The position numbers were made by a program, and so were the translations under genes. Positions 8,342 through 18,182 of a stretch of DNA of 64,000 nucleotides are shown here, in pieces. The notes beneath the pieces are model-generated. The model made no database searches, was not told the origin of the DNA, and saw only the letters and a list, made by a program, of their open reading frames with translations. The stretch's first letter is position 1. Each line of letters starts with the position of its first letter. Origin of the DNA: Bacteroides sp. (GTDB lineage: Bacteria > Bacteroidota > Bacteroidia > Bacteroidales > Bacteroidaceae); NCBI GenBank assembly GCA_015060735.1, contig SUXX01000001.1:94681-158680 (forward strand), in the 5' to 3' direction.

Positions 8342-9760
8342 ATGGTAAATACTTATTTAGGGCAGCAAATTAAGACAAATTTTCCATATAAACCAACTTT
8401 CGAGCAAGAAAAAGTGGTGAAAATTTTGGCCGACTTCCTTTTTTCTCGAAATTCGGAGACTTTGTTCCTCTTGAAAGGGTATGCAGGCACGGGAAAAACG
8501 TCTTTGATTGGAGCTTTGGTGAAGACGCTTGACCAACTGGAGCAGAAGTGTATTTTGCTGGCTCCTACCGGAAGGGCTGCTAAAGTATTTTCGCATTATG
8601 CAGGTCATCCGGCCTATACCATTCACAAGAAAATATATCGGCAAAAAAGCTTTTCCAATGAGATGGACAATTTTTCCATCAATGACAATTTGCATCAACA
8701 TACTCTATTTATCGTCGATGAGGCTTCGATGATTGCGAACGATGGTTTGGCTGGTTCTGTATTCGGTACGGGACGTTTGCTTGACGACCTGATTCAATAT
8801 GTATATTCAGGACAGGGATGTCGGTTGATTCTCATAGGTGACACGGCCCAACTTCCACCCGTAGGCGAGGAGGAAAGTCCGGCACTTTCTGTGGATGCGT
8901 TGAAAGGATATGGATTGGATGTTTTCGAGGGAATGCTGACAGAGGTTGTTCGCCAGCTACACGATTCGGGCATCCTTTGGAATGCCACGGAGCTTCGCCG
9001 TTATATTGCTGAGGAAGATTTCTTCACGCTTCCCCAGATAAAGGTGGAAGATTTCCCTGATGTCAAGGTGATTCCCGGTAATGAACTGATAGAGGCAATC
9101 AATGATTCTTATGATCAAATAGGTATGGATGAAACCATTGTTGTATGCCGTTCTAACAAGCGTGCCAATATATATAATAAAGGTATTCGCAACACCATCC
9201 TCTATCGCGAGGAGGAATTGGAAACCGGCGATTGGTTGATGGTAGCCAAAAATAACTACTTTTGGGCAGAAGCATGCAAGGAAATCGATTTTATAGCCAA
9301 TGGAGACATTGCAGAAGTACGCCGGGTTCGTCGCGAAAGGGAAATGTATGGCTTCCGTTTTGCCGATGTCACACTCCGTTTTCCAGATTATAACGATATG
9401 GAGTTGGAAGTGACGCTTTTGCTTGATACGCTTCACGTCGATTCACCTGCCTTGCCAAAGGAGATGAACGACAAGTTATTCTATTCTGTTTTGGAAGATT
9501 ATGCCGACATCACCGTGAAGCGTGAACGGATGAAGAAGATGAAATCCGACCCTTATTACAATGCTTTGCAAGTGAAGTATGCCTATGCAGTGACTTGTCA
9601 CAAGGCGCAGGGTGGCCAATGGAAACGCGTATTCCTCGACCAAGGCTATATGACGGAAGACATGCTTTCGCCCGATTATTTCCGTTGGCTCTACACCGCT
9701 TTTACCCGTGCCACGGAAACGCTTTATTTGGTGAATTGGCCGAAGGAGCAGATGGAATGA
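8342..9760 (+). CDS. RecD-like / UvrD-type ATP-dependent DNA helicase
   Basis: A 472-residue superfamily 1 helicase. Walker A GYAGTGKT is at residues 46-53, Walker B IVDEAS follows near 120, and GDTAQLPPVG (motif III) comes next. The C-terminal UvrD_C_2-type part has YAVTCHKAQGGQW and FTRATETLYL. It resembles stand-alone RecD2/Dda-type helicases but lacks the long N-terminal extension of RecD2. A role in DNA repair or replication restart is inferred from family. It is divergent from the pilin-like gene and convergent with alaS. Confidence 0.85.
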   Translation: MVNTYLGQQIKTNFPYKPTFEQEKVVKILADFLFSRNSETLFLLKGYAGTGKTSLIGALVKTLDQLEQKCILLAPTGRAAKVFSHYAGHPAYTIHKKIYRQKSFSNEMDNFSINDNLHQHTLFIVDEASMIANDGLAGSVFGTGRLLDDLIQYVYSGQGCRLILIGDTAQLPPVGEEESPALSVDALKGYGLDVFEGMLTEVVRQLHDSGILWNATELRRYIAEEDFFTLPQIKVEDFPDVKVIPGNELIEAINDSYDQIGMDETIVVCRSNKRANIYNKGIRNTILYREEELETGDWLMVAKNNYFWAEACKEIDFIANGDIAEVRRVRREREMYGFRFADVTLRFPDYNDMELEVTLLLDTLHVDSPALPKEMNDKLFYSVLEDYADITVKRERMKKMKSDPYYNALQVKYAYAVTCHKAQGGQWKRVFLDQGYMTEDMLSPDYFRWLYTAFTRATETLYLVNWPKEQME

Positions 9761-9774
9761 AAATTATATAAAAA

Positions 9775-9853
9775 GTGTCATCCTGAACATAGTGAAGGAT
9801 CTGGTTGCATAAAGTATATGTTTCCAGATTCTTCGCAATGCTCAGAATGACAC
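9775..9853. repeat. Dispersed inverted repeat between helicase and alaS
   Basis: A 79-bp imperfect palindrome: GTGTCATCCTGA...GAAGGATCTGG is mirrored by CCAGATTCTTCGC...TCAGAATGACAC. It sits between two convergent genes and could fold as a bidirectional terminator. Partial copies of the same family lie near 30987, 44212 and 60327. Confidence 0.8.
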
Positions 9854-9872
9854 GAGTATGATAATTGGATGA

Positions 9873-12491
9873 TTATAATCCTGCCAATTCAATCACCTTG
9901 TCAACGGCAGAAAGCAGACCTTCGGGGTTCTTGCCGCCAGCAGTTGCAAAGTGAGGGGCTCCACCGCCACCACCTTGAATCAACTTGGCAGCTTCCTTCA
10001 CCAACATGCCGGCCTTCAAGCCGCCCTTCACGAGGTCTTCACTCAACATTACGGTCAACATTGGCTTGCCGTTATCCACGCTACCGATAACTACGAGCAA
10101 GCTACCCGATACTTCGCCCTTCAATTGGAAAGCGATGTCCTTGGCTACATCGGCAGTGATAGGAGCAACGGTCTTAATAACCTTTACACCGTTCATTTCC
10201 TTGGTGTTGGCTATCAATTCGTTTTTCAACGAAGCAGCCTTTTCCTTCATGAACTCTTCCACTTGCTTCTTCAAGCCAGCGTTTTCTTCGATGGACTTGC
10301 GGATAGCACTGCGGAGGTCGGGCACGTTGTTGAACAATGCCTTCAAGTCGGCCATCGTGTCTTGGAACTTGTCAATCATCTGTTCTACCTTTTCACCTGT
10401 GATGGCTTCGATACGACGAACACCGGCAGCTACTGAGCTTTCGCTGATGATGCGTACCATACCAATCTTACCGGTAGCCTGTACGTGAGTACCGCCACAG
10501 AATTCGATGGAGTTGCCGAATTGGATAACGCGTACTTCGTCGCCATACTTTTCACCAAACAATGCAATCGCACCGAGTTCCTTCGCCTTTTCAATCGGCA
10601 AGTTGCGGTATTCCTGCAAAGGTACGTTGGCACGAATCTTGGCATTTACTAAGTGTTCTACCTGACGAATTTCTTCATCGGTCACCTTTTGGAAGTGAGA
10701 GAAGTCAAAACGCAATGAATCTGGTGATACCAACGAACCCTTTTGCTCAACGTGTGTACCGAGTACTTCGCGGAGTGCTTCGTCCAACAAGTGAGTACAA
10801 GAGTGGTTAGCAGCACAAGCGGCACGCTTTTCAGTATCAACACAAGCCATCATCGGAGCTTCCGGATGTTCGGGCAACTTTTTGGCAATGTGGATAGGAA
10901 GGTTGTTTTCCTTCTTGGTATCGATGATTTCGATGGTTTCGAATTCGCTGCAAATCACACCGGTATCACCTACCTGACCACCGCTTTCGGCATAGAATGG
11001 AGTGTCGCTCAACACGATTTGGTAGAGTGTCTGGTTCTTCTGCTTCACCTGACGGTAGCGGAGGATAGAGGTCTCATATTCTGTATAATCGTAGCCCACG
11101 AAGTTGGTTTCGCCTTCGTTCAATACAATCCAGTCGCCTGTTTCTACGGCTGCTGCATTGCGGGCACGTTCCTTCTGCTTCTGCATTTCAGCCTTGAACT
11201 CTTCTTCGTTCACGGTCATGCCGTTTTCACGGAGAATCAATTCGGTCAAGTCGAGCGGGAAGCCGAATGTGTCATATAAGGTAAAGCCGTCTACACCGCT
11301 GATTTCCTTCTTGCCGGCTGCCTTGGCTTCGTTCATGGTCTTTTCCAACAAGCGGATACCGGTTTCGAGGGTACGGAGGAATGAATCTTCTTCTTCCTTG
11401 ATAACCTTTTCAATCAAAGTCTGTTGAGCTTTCAATTCCGGATAAGCTTCGCCCATGTTGTCAATCAACACCGGCAACAACTTGTACATGAATGCCTGCT
11501 TCTGTCCGAGGAAGGTATAACCGTAACGAACGGCACGACGGAGGATACGACGAATCACGTAACCGGCCTTGGCGTTGCTTGGCAACTGACCGTCAGTGAT
11601 GGAGAAGGCGATGGTACGGATGTGGTCGGCAATCACACGCATAGCCACGTCCTGTTGGGCATCCTTGCCATATTCAGTGCCGGCCATCGCTGCGATAGCC
11701 TTAATCATCGGTTGGAACACGTCGGTGTCGTAGTTCGATGTCTTGCCCTGCATAGCCATACACAAGCGTTCGAAGCCCATACCGGTATCAATTACCTTGG
11801 CAGGAAGACCTTCGAGTGAACCGTCAGCCTTGCGGTTGAACTGCATGAACACGAGGTTCCAGATTTCGATTACCTGTGGATGGTCGTGGTTCACCAAGTC
11901 GCGACCGCTTACCTTGGCACGTTCTTCGGCCGAACGAAGGTCGATATGGATTTCCGAGCAAGGACCGCACGGACCTGTATCACCCATTTCCCAGAAGTTG
12001 TCCTTCTTGTTACCGTTGATGATATGGTCTTTCGGGAGGAACTTTTCCCAATAGCCTGCTGCCTCGTTGTCACGTTCCAAGCCGTCCTCTGCACTGCCTT
12101 CGAATACAGTAGCATAAAGATTTTCCGGGTTCAGCTTCAAAACATCTACCAAGTATTCCCAAGCCCAGCTGATGGCTTCTTCCTTGAAATAATCTCCGAA
12201 CGACCAGTTGCCGAGCATTTCGAACATGGTGTGGTGGTAGGTATCGTGACCTACTTCCTCCAAGTCGTTGTGCTTACCGCTTACACGCAGACACTTCTGT
12301 GAATCCGCTACTCTCTTGTATTTTGCCGGGGCATTGCCCAAAATGATATCCTTGAACTGGTTCATCCCTGCATTGGTGAACATAAGTGTCGGGTCATCCT
12401 TAATGACCATCGGAGCCGAAGGCACGATTTGGTGACCTTTCGACTCGAAAAAACTCTTAAAAGAATCTCTAATTTCTTTAGCTGTCATCAT
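9873..12491 (-). CDS. alaS: Alanyl-tRNA synthetase
   Basis: Charges tRNA-Ala and edits mischarged Ser/Gly. The 872-residue protein has the standard length and order: class II catalytic core ([19 protein letters not shown]; motif regions with GMNQFKD and [10 protein letters not shown]), tRNA-recognition region, editing domain with zinc ligands HSCTH and CGGTH, and the C-terminal DHHA1/C-Ala domain ending in [16 protein letters not shown]. It stands alone, divergent from the M23 peptidase gene and convergent with the helicase gene. Confidence 0.98.
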   Translation of the reverse strand: MMTAKEIRDSFKSFFESKGHQIVPSAPMVIKDDPTLMFTNAGMNQFKDIILGNAPAKYKRVADSQKCLRVSGKHNDLEEVGHDTYHHTMFEMLGNWSFGDYFKEEAISWAWEYLVDVLKLNPENLYATVFEGSAEDGLERDNEAAGYWEKFLPKDHIINGNKKDNFWEMGDTGPCGPCSEIHIDLRSAEERAKVSGRDLVNHDHPQVIEIWNLVFMQFNRKADGSLEGLPAKVIDTGMGFERLCMAMQGKTSNYDTDVFQPMIKAIAAMAGTEYGKDAQQDVAMRVIADHIRTIAFSITDGQLPSNAKAGYVIRRILRRAVRYGYTFLGQKQAFMYKLLPVLIDNMGEAYPELKAQQTLIEKVIKEEEDSFLRTLETGIRLLEKTMNEAKAAGKKEISGVDGFTLYDTFGFPLDLTELILRENGMTVNEEEFKAEMQKQKERARNAAAVETGDWIVLNEGETNFVGYDYTEYETSILRYRQVKQKNQTLYQIVLSDTPFYAESGGQVGDTGVICSEFETIEIIDTKKENNLPIHIAKKLPEHPEAPMMACVDTEKRAACAANHSCTHLLDEALREVLGTHVEQKGSLVSPDSLRFDFSHFQKVTDEEIRQVEHLVNAKIRANVPLQEYRNLPIEKAKELGAIALFGEKYGDEVRVIQFGNSIEFCGGTHVQATGKIGMVRIISESSVAAGVRRIEAITGEKVEQMIDKFQDTMADLKALFNNVPDLRSAIRKSIEENAGLKKQVEEFMKEKAASLKNELIANTKEMNGVKVIKTVAPITADVAKDIAFQLKGEVSGSLLVVIGSVDNGKPMLTVMLSEDLVKGGLKAGMLVKEAAKLIQGGGGGAPHFATAGGKNPEGLLSAVDKVIELAGL

Positions 12492-12622
12492 TGCTATATA
12501 GTCTTGTAGTTAATATTCTCGAAAATGATTTGCAAAGATAATTGGTTTTATTAATTTTGTCGCTAAGAAAAGTGCAAAAACTTGAGATGTTGTGCATTAA
12601 AAACCTGAAAAAGTAGAAATCG

Positions 12623-13591
12623 ATGCGTAAAGTATACTACATATATAATCCGAAAACACGTACGTACGACCGGGTGTATCCTACATTTCGCGACCGGGTG
12701 TTGAATGTGATGAAACGATTGTTTGTCGGTATGGGCTTCGGAGCGGGTAGCTTTATCCTTTTGCTCTGGATTTTTGGTTCTCCATCCGAAAAAGAACTTC
12801 GTATAGAGAATTCCCGTTTGTTGGCTCAGTATAATGTGTTGTCCCATCGTTTGGATGAAGCGTTAAATGTGATGCAGGGCATCCAGCAACGTGATGACAA
12901 TTTGTATCGGGTGGTGTTACAGGCCGACCCTGTGGCCGATGCTGTTCGCAAGGCGGGATATGGGGGGACTAACCGTTATGAAGAATTGATGGACCTGGCC
13001 AATGCCGATTTGGTGGTAAATACCACTCAAAAGATGGACATGTTGAATCGTCAGCTCTATATTCAATCCAAATCGTTTGATGAGGTGGTCGATTTGTTTA
13101 AGAATCATGATGAAATGCTGAAATGTATTCCTGCCATTCAACCGGTGTCGAATAAAAACTTAAAGCAAACAGCATCAGGATATGGATTGCGTATTGACCC
13201 TATTTATAAAACGACAAAGTTTCATTCCGGCATGGATTTCTCGGCCAATATAGGTACTCCGGTTTATGCTACGGGCGACGGAAAAGTGATTAAGGCAGGT
13301 TGGGAGAGTGGATATGGAAAAGTGATTAAGATTGACCATGGTTTTGGATATGTAACCTGGTATGCTCACCTGAATGATTATAAGGTGAGGGTAGGGCAGA
13401 AGGTAGTACGCGGTGAAGTGATTGGTGAAGTTGGTAATACAGGTAAGAGTACAGGTCCGCATCTTCATTACGAAGTTCATGTGAAGGGAAAGGTCGTAAA
13501 TCCGGTAAACTATTACTTTATGGATTTAAGTGCTGAAGATTATGACAAGATGATCGAAATTGCAGCAAACCATGGTAAGGTATTTGACTAA
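12623..13591 (+). CDS. M23 family metallopeptidase (murein endopeptidase-like)
   Basis: 322 residues: a short cytoplasmic N-terminus, one membrane helix (about 35-53), a coiled-coil-prone periplasmic stretch (about 55-90) and a C-terminal peptidase M23/LytM domain. The zinc site is intact: HSGMDF and HLHYEV, with an additional WYAHL histidine. It should cut or bind peptidoglycan in the periplasm. Thirteen bases separate it from the following merR gene, so the two are co-transcribed. Confidence 0.93.
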   Translation: MRKVYYIYNPKTRTYDRVYPTFRDRVLNVMKRLFVGMGFGAGSFILLLWIFGSPSEKELRIENSRLLAQYNVLSHRLDEALNVMQGIQQRDDNLYRVVLQADPVADAVRKAGYGGTNRYEELMDLANADLVVNTTQKMDMLNRQLYIQSKSFDEVVDLFKNHDEMLKCIPAIQPVSNKNLKQTASGYGLRIDPIYKTTKFHSGMDFSANIGTPVYATGDGKVIKAGWESGYGKVIKIDHGFGYVTWYAHLNDYKVRVGQKVVRGEVIGEVGNTGKSTGPHLHYEVHVKGKVVNPVNYYFMDLSAEDYDKMIEIAANHGKVFD

Positions 13592-13603
13592 GAAAAAGAA
13601 AGT

Positions 13604-13951
13604 ATGGCATATAATCCGAATAAAGAACTGAAATTATATTATTCCATTGGTGAAGTGGCAAGAATGTTCAATGTGAACGAATCTCTGTTGCGTTATTGGG
13701 AAAAGGAGTTTCCTATCATAGCTCCTCGTAAAGCCGGTGGAAACATCCGTCAATATCGGCAGGAGGATATTGACAATATTCGGTTAATTTATCATCTGGT
13801 GAAAGAAAAGGGTTTGACGCTTCAAGGAGCCAAACAACGCTTGAAAGTAAACAAAGAAAAGGTTGTACAGACAAGCGAAGTAGTGGATCGCTTGAAACAA
13901 ATTCGTGAAGAACTGATGACCTTACGTCGGAGTCTGGACTATTTGACATGA
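13604..13951 (+). CDS. MerR family transcriptional regulator
   Basis: 115 residues with an N-terminal winged helix typical of MerR proteins (YSIGEVARMFNVNESLLRYWEKEFP, about 9-33, continuing to DIDNIRLIYHLV) and a short C-terminal dimerisation helix. No effector-binding domain or metal-binding cysteines are present. Bacteroidota commonly carry this short MerR next to an M23 peptidase gene; its targets are unknown. Confidence 0.88.
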   Translation: MAYNPNKELKLYYSIGEVARMFNVNESLLRYWEKEFPIIAPRKAGGNIRQYRQEDIDNIRLIYHLVKEKGLTLQGAKQRLKVNKEKVVQTSEVVDRLKQIREELMTLRRSLDYLT

Positions 13952-14287
13952 AAATTTCTGAAACTCTTTAAAATTAGTTTTTTAGAACTCTTTTTACTTC
14001 CTCTCTCATCTCCCGGATGGCAGTAAAATGTATCATCCCTCATGCCATCGGCCAATAAATCGTTCAATCGCCAGTACGCAGCCCAGCAACAGGATATGTC
14101 TCAGGTTCTTCATGTTCATTCTATCTTTTTAAACACACGTTCCCAACGGATTTCGTCGGTTGTCGGGTCGATGGATTTCCAGATATGGGTAGCCCCCCCA
14201 ATAACCAATAGAAAAATATATTTTATGTTTACAAATTTAATAAACCACTACGTTTAACATCATGAATTGGATAAAGACGGGTATCGT
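13952..14287. other. Intergenic region with possible gene remnants
   Basis: This 336-bp gap holds no intact gene. On the minus strand, bases about 14116-14200 read as a plausible C-terminus (ending WERVFKKIE and a stop). An ATG at 14113 then opens a 26-codon frame (MKNLRHILLLGCVLA...) that starts like a lipoprotein signal peptide and stops at 14033. These may be debris of a degraded membrane or lipoprotein gene pair, but without database comparison this is weak. No RNA gene is seen here. Confidence 0.3.
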
Positions 14288-15379
14288 TTAGTTCTTCTTC
14301 ATCACCTCAGCCACCGTATCAATCATACCCTGGCCACGAAGGTCTCGTTTTAAAATAGTACCATCAGGAGCAAATAGGATAATGTGCGGAATACCATCCA
14401 CTCCATACGAATCTGTTACTTCCATCCCCTCAACATTAACGATTTGAGGCCATACAATACCTTCTTCTTCAACAGCCTTTTTCAAGTTTTCCTTCTTATC
14501 CCAAACAAAAAGGCCTAATACCGTTAAGCCTTTGCCCTTGTATTGGTTATGCAATTTAAGCAAATACGGGATTTCACCTTTACAGGGACCACACCAACTT
14601 GCCCACATATCCAAAAGCACATAGTTCCCTTTGCCTATATAATCGGACAAAGCCACAGGATTTCCATCCGCATCCACTCCCTTAATGTCAATAAAAGGCA
14701 TTCCTTCTGAGGTCTTATTTAAAGCTTCCAAACGCTTAATTGTAGCTTGTACACTTTTTTGCGATTTCAGCCAAGGACCAAATGTAGACATAATTTGCAA
14801 CTGGGTATTTGTATCTAGCCATCTCATGGAATAAGAATGTACTTGTGAGTAACCTACGACATCGTTGTTATGAAGATTGTAAATTCCCTTACAACGGGCA
14901 AGTAAATTAGCCTTAACTTCATTCATGAATTTTTTCATCGCCTCACGAGCCTCTATGTCATCCGAGTATTGCTTCCTTATTTCCTCTTGCTTCTGACGAA
15001 CATACTTCAGAATACTATCTTCCTCTTGACAAATTCGTCGAAGTTCATCATTCAACGATGTGCCGGAAGGACTAATGTGTTCCTTCAAGTTTACCTTAAT
15101 ATCACCACGTTCAAGAATTAAGATGGAAAAATCCGAATAGCTCACATCAACTCGGCAATATGAAGCCGTATCGACTTTACCCCTAAACACAAATTGTTTT
15201 CCTTCAACGAAGGTACTATCTATGTATTTATTGTCATCCAAACGCATGATGTAGATCTTCTTTCCATGATGCGTTGAATCATCCAACTCACCGGTTACGG
15301 TGTATAAGTTTGATTGCTTCGAAGGTTGGCAAGCACATAACATGGCCAATGTTAGAACAAAAAAATGAATACTTTTCAT
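14288..15379 (-). CDS. TlpA-like thioredoxin-fold lipoprotein with DUF4369-type N-terminus
   Basis: 363 residues. A lipoprotein signal peptide ends at LCAC (Cys17). The N-terminal half (about 20-120) resembles the DUF4369 beta domain found in Bacteroidota thiol-disulfide proteins (VTGELDDSTHHGKKIYI...YIDSTFVEGKQFVFRGKV). A helical linker follows, then a C-terminal AhpC/TSA-thioredoxin fold with the active site WCGPC near residue 262 and the cis-Pro GIPHII. A periplasmic or membrane-attached disulfide reductase or resuscitation role is inferred. It is a single gene, flanked by repeat-rich spacers. Confidence 0.88.
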   Translation of the reverse strand: MKSIHFFVLTLAMLCACQPSKQSNLYTVTGELDDSTHHGKKIYIMRLDDNKYIDSTFVEGKQFVFRGKVDTASYCRVDVSYSDFSILILERGDIKVNLKEHISPSGTSLNDELRRICQEEDSILKYVRQKQEEIRKQYSDDIEAREAMKKFMNEVKANLLARCKGIYNLHNNDVVGYSQVHSYSMRWLDTNTQLQIMSTFGPWLKSQKSVQATIKRLEALNKTSEGMPFIDIKGVDADGNPVALSDYIGKGNYVLLDMWASWCGPCKGEIPYLLKLHNQYKGKGLTVLGLFVWDKKENLKKAVEEEGIVWPQIVNVEGMEVTDSYGVDGIPHIILFAPDGTILKRDLRGQGMIDTVAEVMKKN

Positions 15380-15737
15380 CTTTATATAATTAGGTGTTTA
15401 GTTTATTTTATTTAATTCTTAGATGCAAATGTAATGAAAAATCATACTCCATCAAACGCGTCAAGACGTTTTTTTAAAACATGAAGGCGTTTTTTAAAAA
15501 TGCCTTGGTGTTTGAGGCAAAACGCCAAGGGGTTTTGAGGCAAATGCCTTGGTGTCTCACCTTGTTCTTGGAATTCGTTGAAAATCTGCAAAATCTGCAA
15601 TGAGTGTATAAGTGTTTGGCTATTAGGACGTTGATGTGGCAGATCTAGTGCAACGTGGCAGATTATCTGCCACCGTATCTTGCTGAATATTTGGATGTTA
15701 CAGGTCGGTTGCAGATGTTGCAGTTGTGATTGAAAAA
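15380..15737. other. Repeat-rich intergenic spacer
   Basis: No coding potential was seen. The stretch includes inverted GCCTTGG/CCAAGG blocks (about 15500-15560), a duplicated AATCTGCAA (about 15586-15602) and a GTGGCAGAT...ATCTGCCAC palindrome near 15654-15673. It separates the TlpA-like gene from the hairpins behind the Rel/SpoT gene. Confidence 0.5.
15453..15500. repeat. Dispersed intergenic repeat, copy 1
   Basis: CAAACGC...GACGTTTTTTTAAAAC followed by ATGAAGGCGTTTT closely matches 60508-60551. The following 60 bp alternate GCCTTGGTG/CGCCAAGG blocks in both orientations and can form short hairpins. Confidence 0.6.
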
Positions 15738-15806
15738 TCATGCTAGAAGACGGGGCGTGGTCTTCTAGCATGACGAAGCCCCGTCATCTATAATGACGAG
15801 GCTTCG
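15738..15806 (-). terminator. Tandem hairpins downstream of the Rel/SpoT gene
   Basis: Two adjacent palindromes. 15738-15751 pairs with 15760-15773 (14 bp, perfect, TCATGCTAGAAGAC). 15774-15787 pairs with 15793-15806 (14 bp, one mismatch, CGAAGCCCCGTCAT). The second begins 12 bp after the stop codon of the minus-strand gene. No long T run follows, so the terminator role is inferred; the motif is also part of a dispersed repeat family. Confidence 0.5.
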
Positions 15807-15817
15807 ACAAATATATC

Positions 15818-18091
15818 TTAAGGTCTGTCCTCGAATTTCTCTACGCGGGTAACGACTTTCATTTCATCAATCTTCCGTAAGTTGGCGATAATGGTCTTGA
15901 CATCGTCTACATCGTGTACGTACAGTTGGATGTGGCCTTCAAAGAGTCCGTCGGTGGTTTCAATGAAAATCTTCCGGATGTTGACATTCAATTGTTCAGT
16001 AACAATGTCGGCTACCTGATGAAGGATACCCATCGCATCGATACCTTGGATGTAGAGGTTGACAGGGAAGTCTAAAGCCTTGCCTGTTTCCCACTGTGCG
16101 GCAAGAATACGGTTGCCAAAGCTGGTTTTCAACTTGGCCGCAATCGGGCATTGTCTCTTGTGGATAATGATACGTTCATTTTCGTCACGGTATCCTAAAA
16201 CATCATCTCCCGGGATAGGCTTACAACAATCGGCTATGATAAAGTCCTTTTGGATAGCTTCGGGGGTTAGTTTTAGAATCTTCTTGCTGTCAATTTTTGA
16301 AGCAGGAGTTCTAGAAGTCGATTTTTCTTTCTCTTTGTCTGATTTGTTCCCACCGAAAGAGAATGGTATGATTTTTTTCCAATTATTGGCAACCGTTTTC
16401 TTTATTCTCAATTCATTTAAATCGGCCTCACCTAATGTGATTGTCTTGAAGCCGATAGATGAAAAAAGTTCCTCCGGTGATTTCAATTCGTGTAACACAC
16501 ACAGTTTGTGTACGTTTTCGTCATTGAATTCAATTTCAGCGTCTTTAAGGAAATCCTGAAGTTTGTCTTCCCCTTTTTGTTGCATGCTGCGTTGTTCACG
16601 CTTCAAGATGGCTAAAATCTTGGCTTTAGCCTTGGCGGTTGTTGCAAAATTAATCCACGAAGGTTGTACGCGTTGCGATTTGGATGTCAAGATTTCTACC
16701 TGGTCACCACTCTTTAATTTGTGACTTAACGGTACGAGTTTGTGGTTTACCTTTGCACCGATGCAATGGCTTCCGAGGAATGTATGTATGGAGAAGGCAA
16801 AGTCCAATGCCGTACAGTTCTGTGGCATAGTCTTGATTTCTCCCTTAGGTGTGAAAATGAATATTTCGGATGCAAACAAGTTCAGTTTGATGGTGTCAAG
16901 GAAATCGATGGCGTCCGGTTGAGGGTCGTCCAAAATTTCTTTGATGGTATGCAGCCATTTTTCCAGTTCGCCTTCATCTTCATGGCTCGGACCGTCCTTA
17001 TATTTCCAGTGGGCTGCAAAACCTTGCTCTGCGATGTCGTTCATGCGTTCGCTTCGGATTTGTACCTCGATCCATTGCCCCTTGTTACTCATTAAGGTGA
17101 CATGAAGGGCTTGATAACCATTAGATTTCGGATGGTTCACCCAGTCGCGAAGTCGGTCGGGGTGTGGCCTGTAAATCTTGGAAATGGTCACATAGATGCC
17201 GAAACATTCATTCGATTCTTCTTCCAAATCTTTCGGGTCGAAGATAATGCGTACGGCCAAAATATCATAGATTTCCTCGAAAGGAATGTGCTTGGTCTGC
17301 ATCTTGTTCCATATAGAATATGGGGATTTGACACGGGCCATGATACGATATTTGATACCCATCTTATCCAACTTTTCGCGGATAGGAGCCGTGAATTCGT
17401 TGAAAAGTTCTTCACGCTCTTCTTTGCTTTCCTTCAGCATATCCTCGATTCGGGCATATTCTTCCGGGTGTTCGTACTTGAAACTGAGGTCTTCGAGTTC
17501 GGTCTTGATTTTGTTGAGGCCCAGACGATGAGCCAAAGGAGCATAGATATACAGGGTTTCGCCCGCAATTTTATATTGTTTGTTCGGGAGCATCGAACCC
17601 AAAGTACGCATGTTGTGCAAGCGGTCGGCTATCTTGATTAGAATGACACGGATGTCGTCATTCATCGTCAAGAGCAGTTTCTTGAAGTTTTCGGCTTGAG
17701 CAGAAGCACGGTCGCCAAAGATACCTCCGGAGATTTTGGTCAGCCCATCGACGATTTGTGCAATCTTAGGGCCAAAAAGATTTTCAATGTCCTCTACGGT
17801 ATAGTCAGTATCTTCTACAACATCGTGCAAAAGGGCTGCACAAATGGATGTTGAACCCAAACCAATTTCAGAACAGGCGATTTGGGCTACGGCAATAGGG
17901 TGCATGATGTAAGGCTCCCCGGAACGGCGTTTTACCCCCTTGTGTGCCTGCTTGGCAAAGTTAAATGCTTTGGTGATGATTTCAACTTTTCTTCGATGTT
18001 TACTTGTCAGATAACTTTCCAAAAGTTGCTGAAACCCTTGGCTTATCATTTCCTCATCTTCTTGCTCTTGTCTATGCTTTTCATCGGTCAT
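15818..18091 (-). CDS. rel: Bifunctional (p)ppGpp synthetase/hydrolase (RelA/SpoT family)
   Basis: Makes and degrades the alarmone (p)ppGpp. The 757-residue protein has an HD hydrolase domain (H64, then ALLHDVVEDTDYT with HD at 89-90), a synthetase domain (GYQALHVTLM), a TGS domain (TPKGEIKTMPQNCTALDFAF), a helical/zinc-finger-like region (ADCCKPIPGDDVLGY) and a C-terminal ACT domain. The intact HD motif argues for a hydrolase-competent, SpoT-like enzyme. The frame is open 18 codons further upstream, but a promoter (18116-18146) lies inside that extension, so MTDEKHR is the start. It follows the par operon in the same direction. Confidence 0.95.
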   Translation of the reverse strand: MTDEKHRQEQEDEEMISQGFQQLLESYLTSKHRRKVEIITKAFNFAKQAHKGVKRRSGEPYIMHPIAVAQIACSEIGLGSTSICAALLHDVVEDTDYTVEDIENLFGPKIAQIVDGLTKISGGIFGDRASAQAENFKKLLLTMNDDIRVILIKIADRLHNMRTLGSMLPNKQYKIAGETLYIYAPLAHRLGLNKIKTELEDLSFKYEHPEEYARIEDMLKESKEEREELFNEFTAPIREKLDKMGIKYRIMARVKSPYSIWNKMQTKHIPFEEIYDILAVRIIFDPKDLEEESNECFGIYVTISKIYRPHPDRLRDWVNHPKSNGYQALHVTLMSNKGQWIEVQIRSERMNDIAEQGFAAHWKYKDGPSHEDEGELEKWLHTIKEILDDPQPDAIDFLDTIKLNLFASEIFIFTPKGEIKTMPQNCTALDFAFSIHTFLGSHCIGAKVNHKLVPLSHKLKSGDQVEILTSKSQRVQPSWINFATTAKAKAKILAILKREQRSMQQKGEDKLQDFLKDAEIEFNDENVHKLCVLHELKSPEELFSSIGFKTITLGEADLNELRIKKTVANNWKKIIPFSFGGNKSDKEKEKSTSRTPASKIDSKKILKLTPEAIQKDFIIADCCKPIPGDDVLGYRDENERIIIHKRQCPIAAKLKTSFGNRILAAQWETGKALDFPVNLYIQGIDAMGILHQVADIVTEQLNVNIRKIFIETTDGLFEGHIQLYVHDVDDVKTIIANLRKIDEMKVVTRVEKFEDRP

Positions 18092-18115
18092 AATGCTTCC
18101 TAATTTTCTTTCTTG

Positions 18116-18146
18116 CAAAAATAGACAAAAAAGATACTTATGCAAG
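18116..18146 (-). promoter_or_regulatory. Promoter of the Rel/SpoT gene
   Basis: On the minus strand CTTG (18143-18146, one mismatch to the -33 TTTG) is followed after 19 bp by a perfect -7 TATTTTTG (18116-18123). Expected transcription start is near 18109, upstream of the chosen ATG at 18091. Confidence 0.6.
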
Positions 18147-18182
18147 CATTTAATGGGGTCTATTTACAAAAAACATGTTTTA

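Noticed and set aside
18092..18145. 18-codon N-terminal extension of the Rel/SpoT protein
   Set aside because: A well-spaced promoter lies inside it, and the extension is not family-like.
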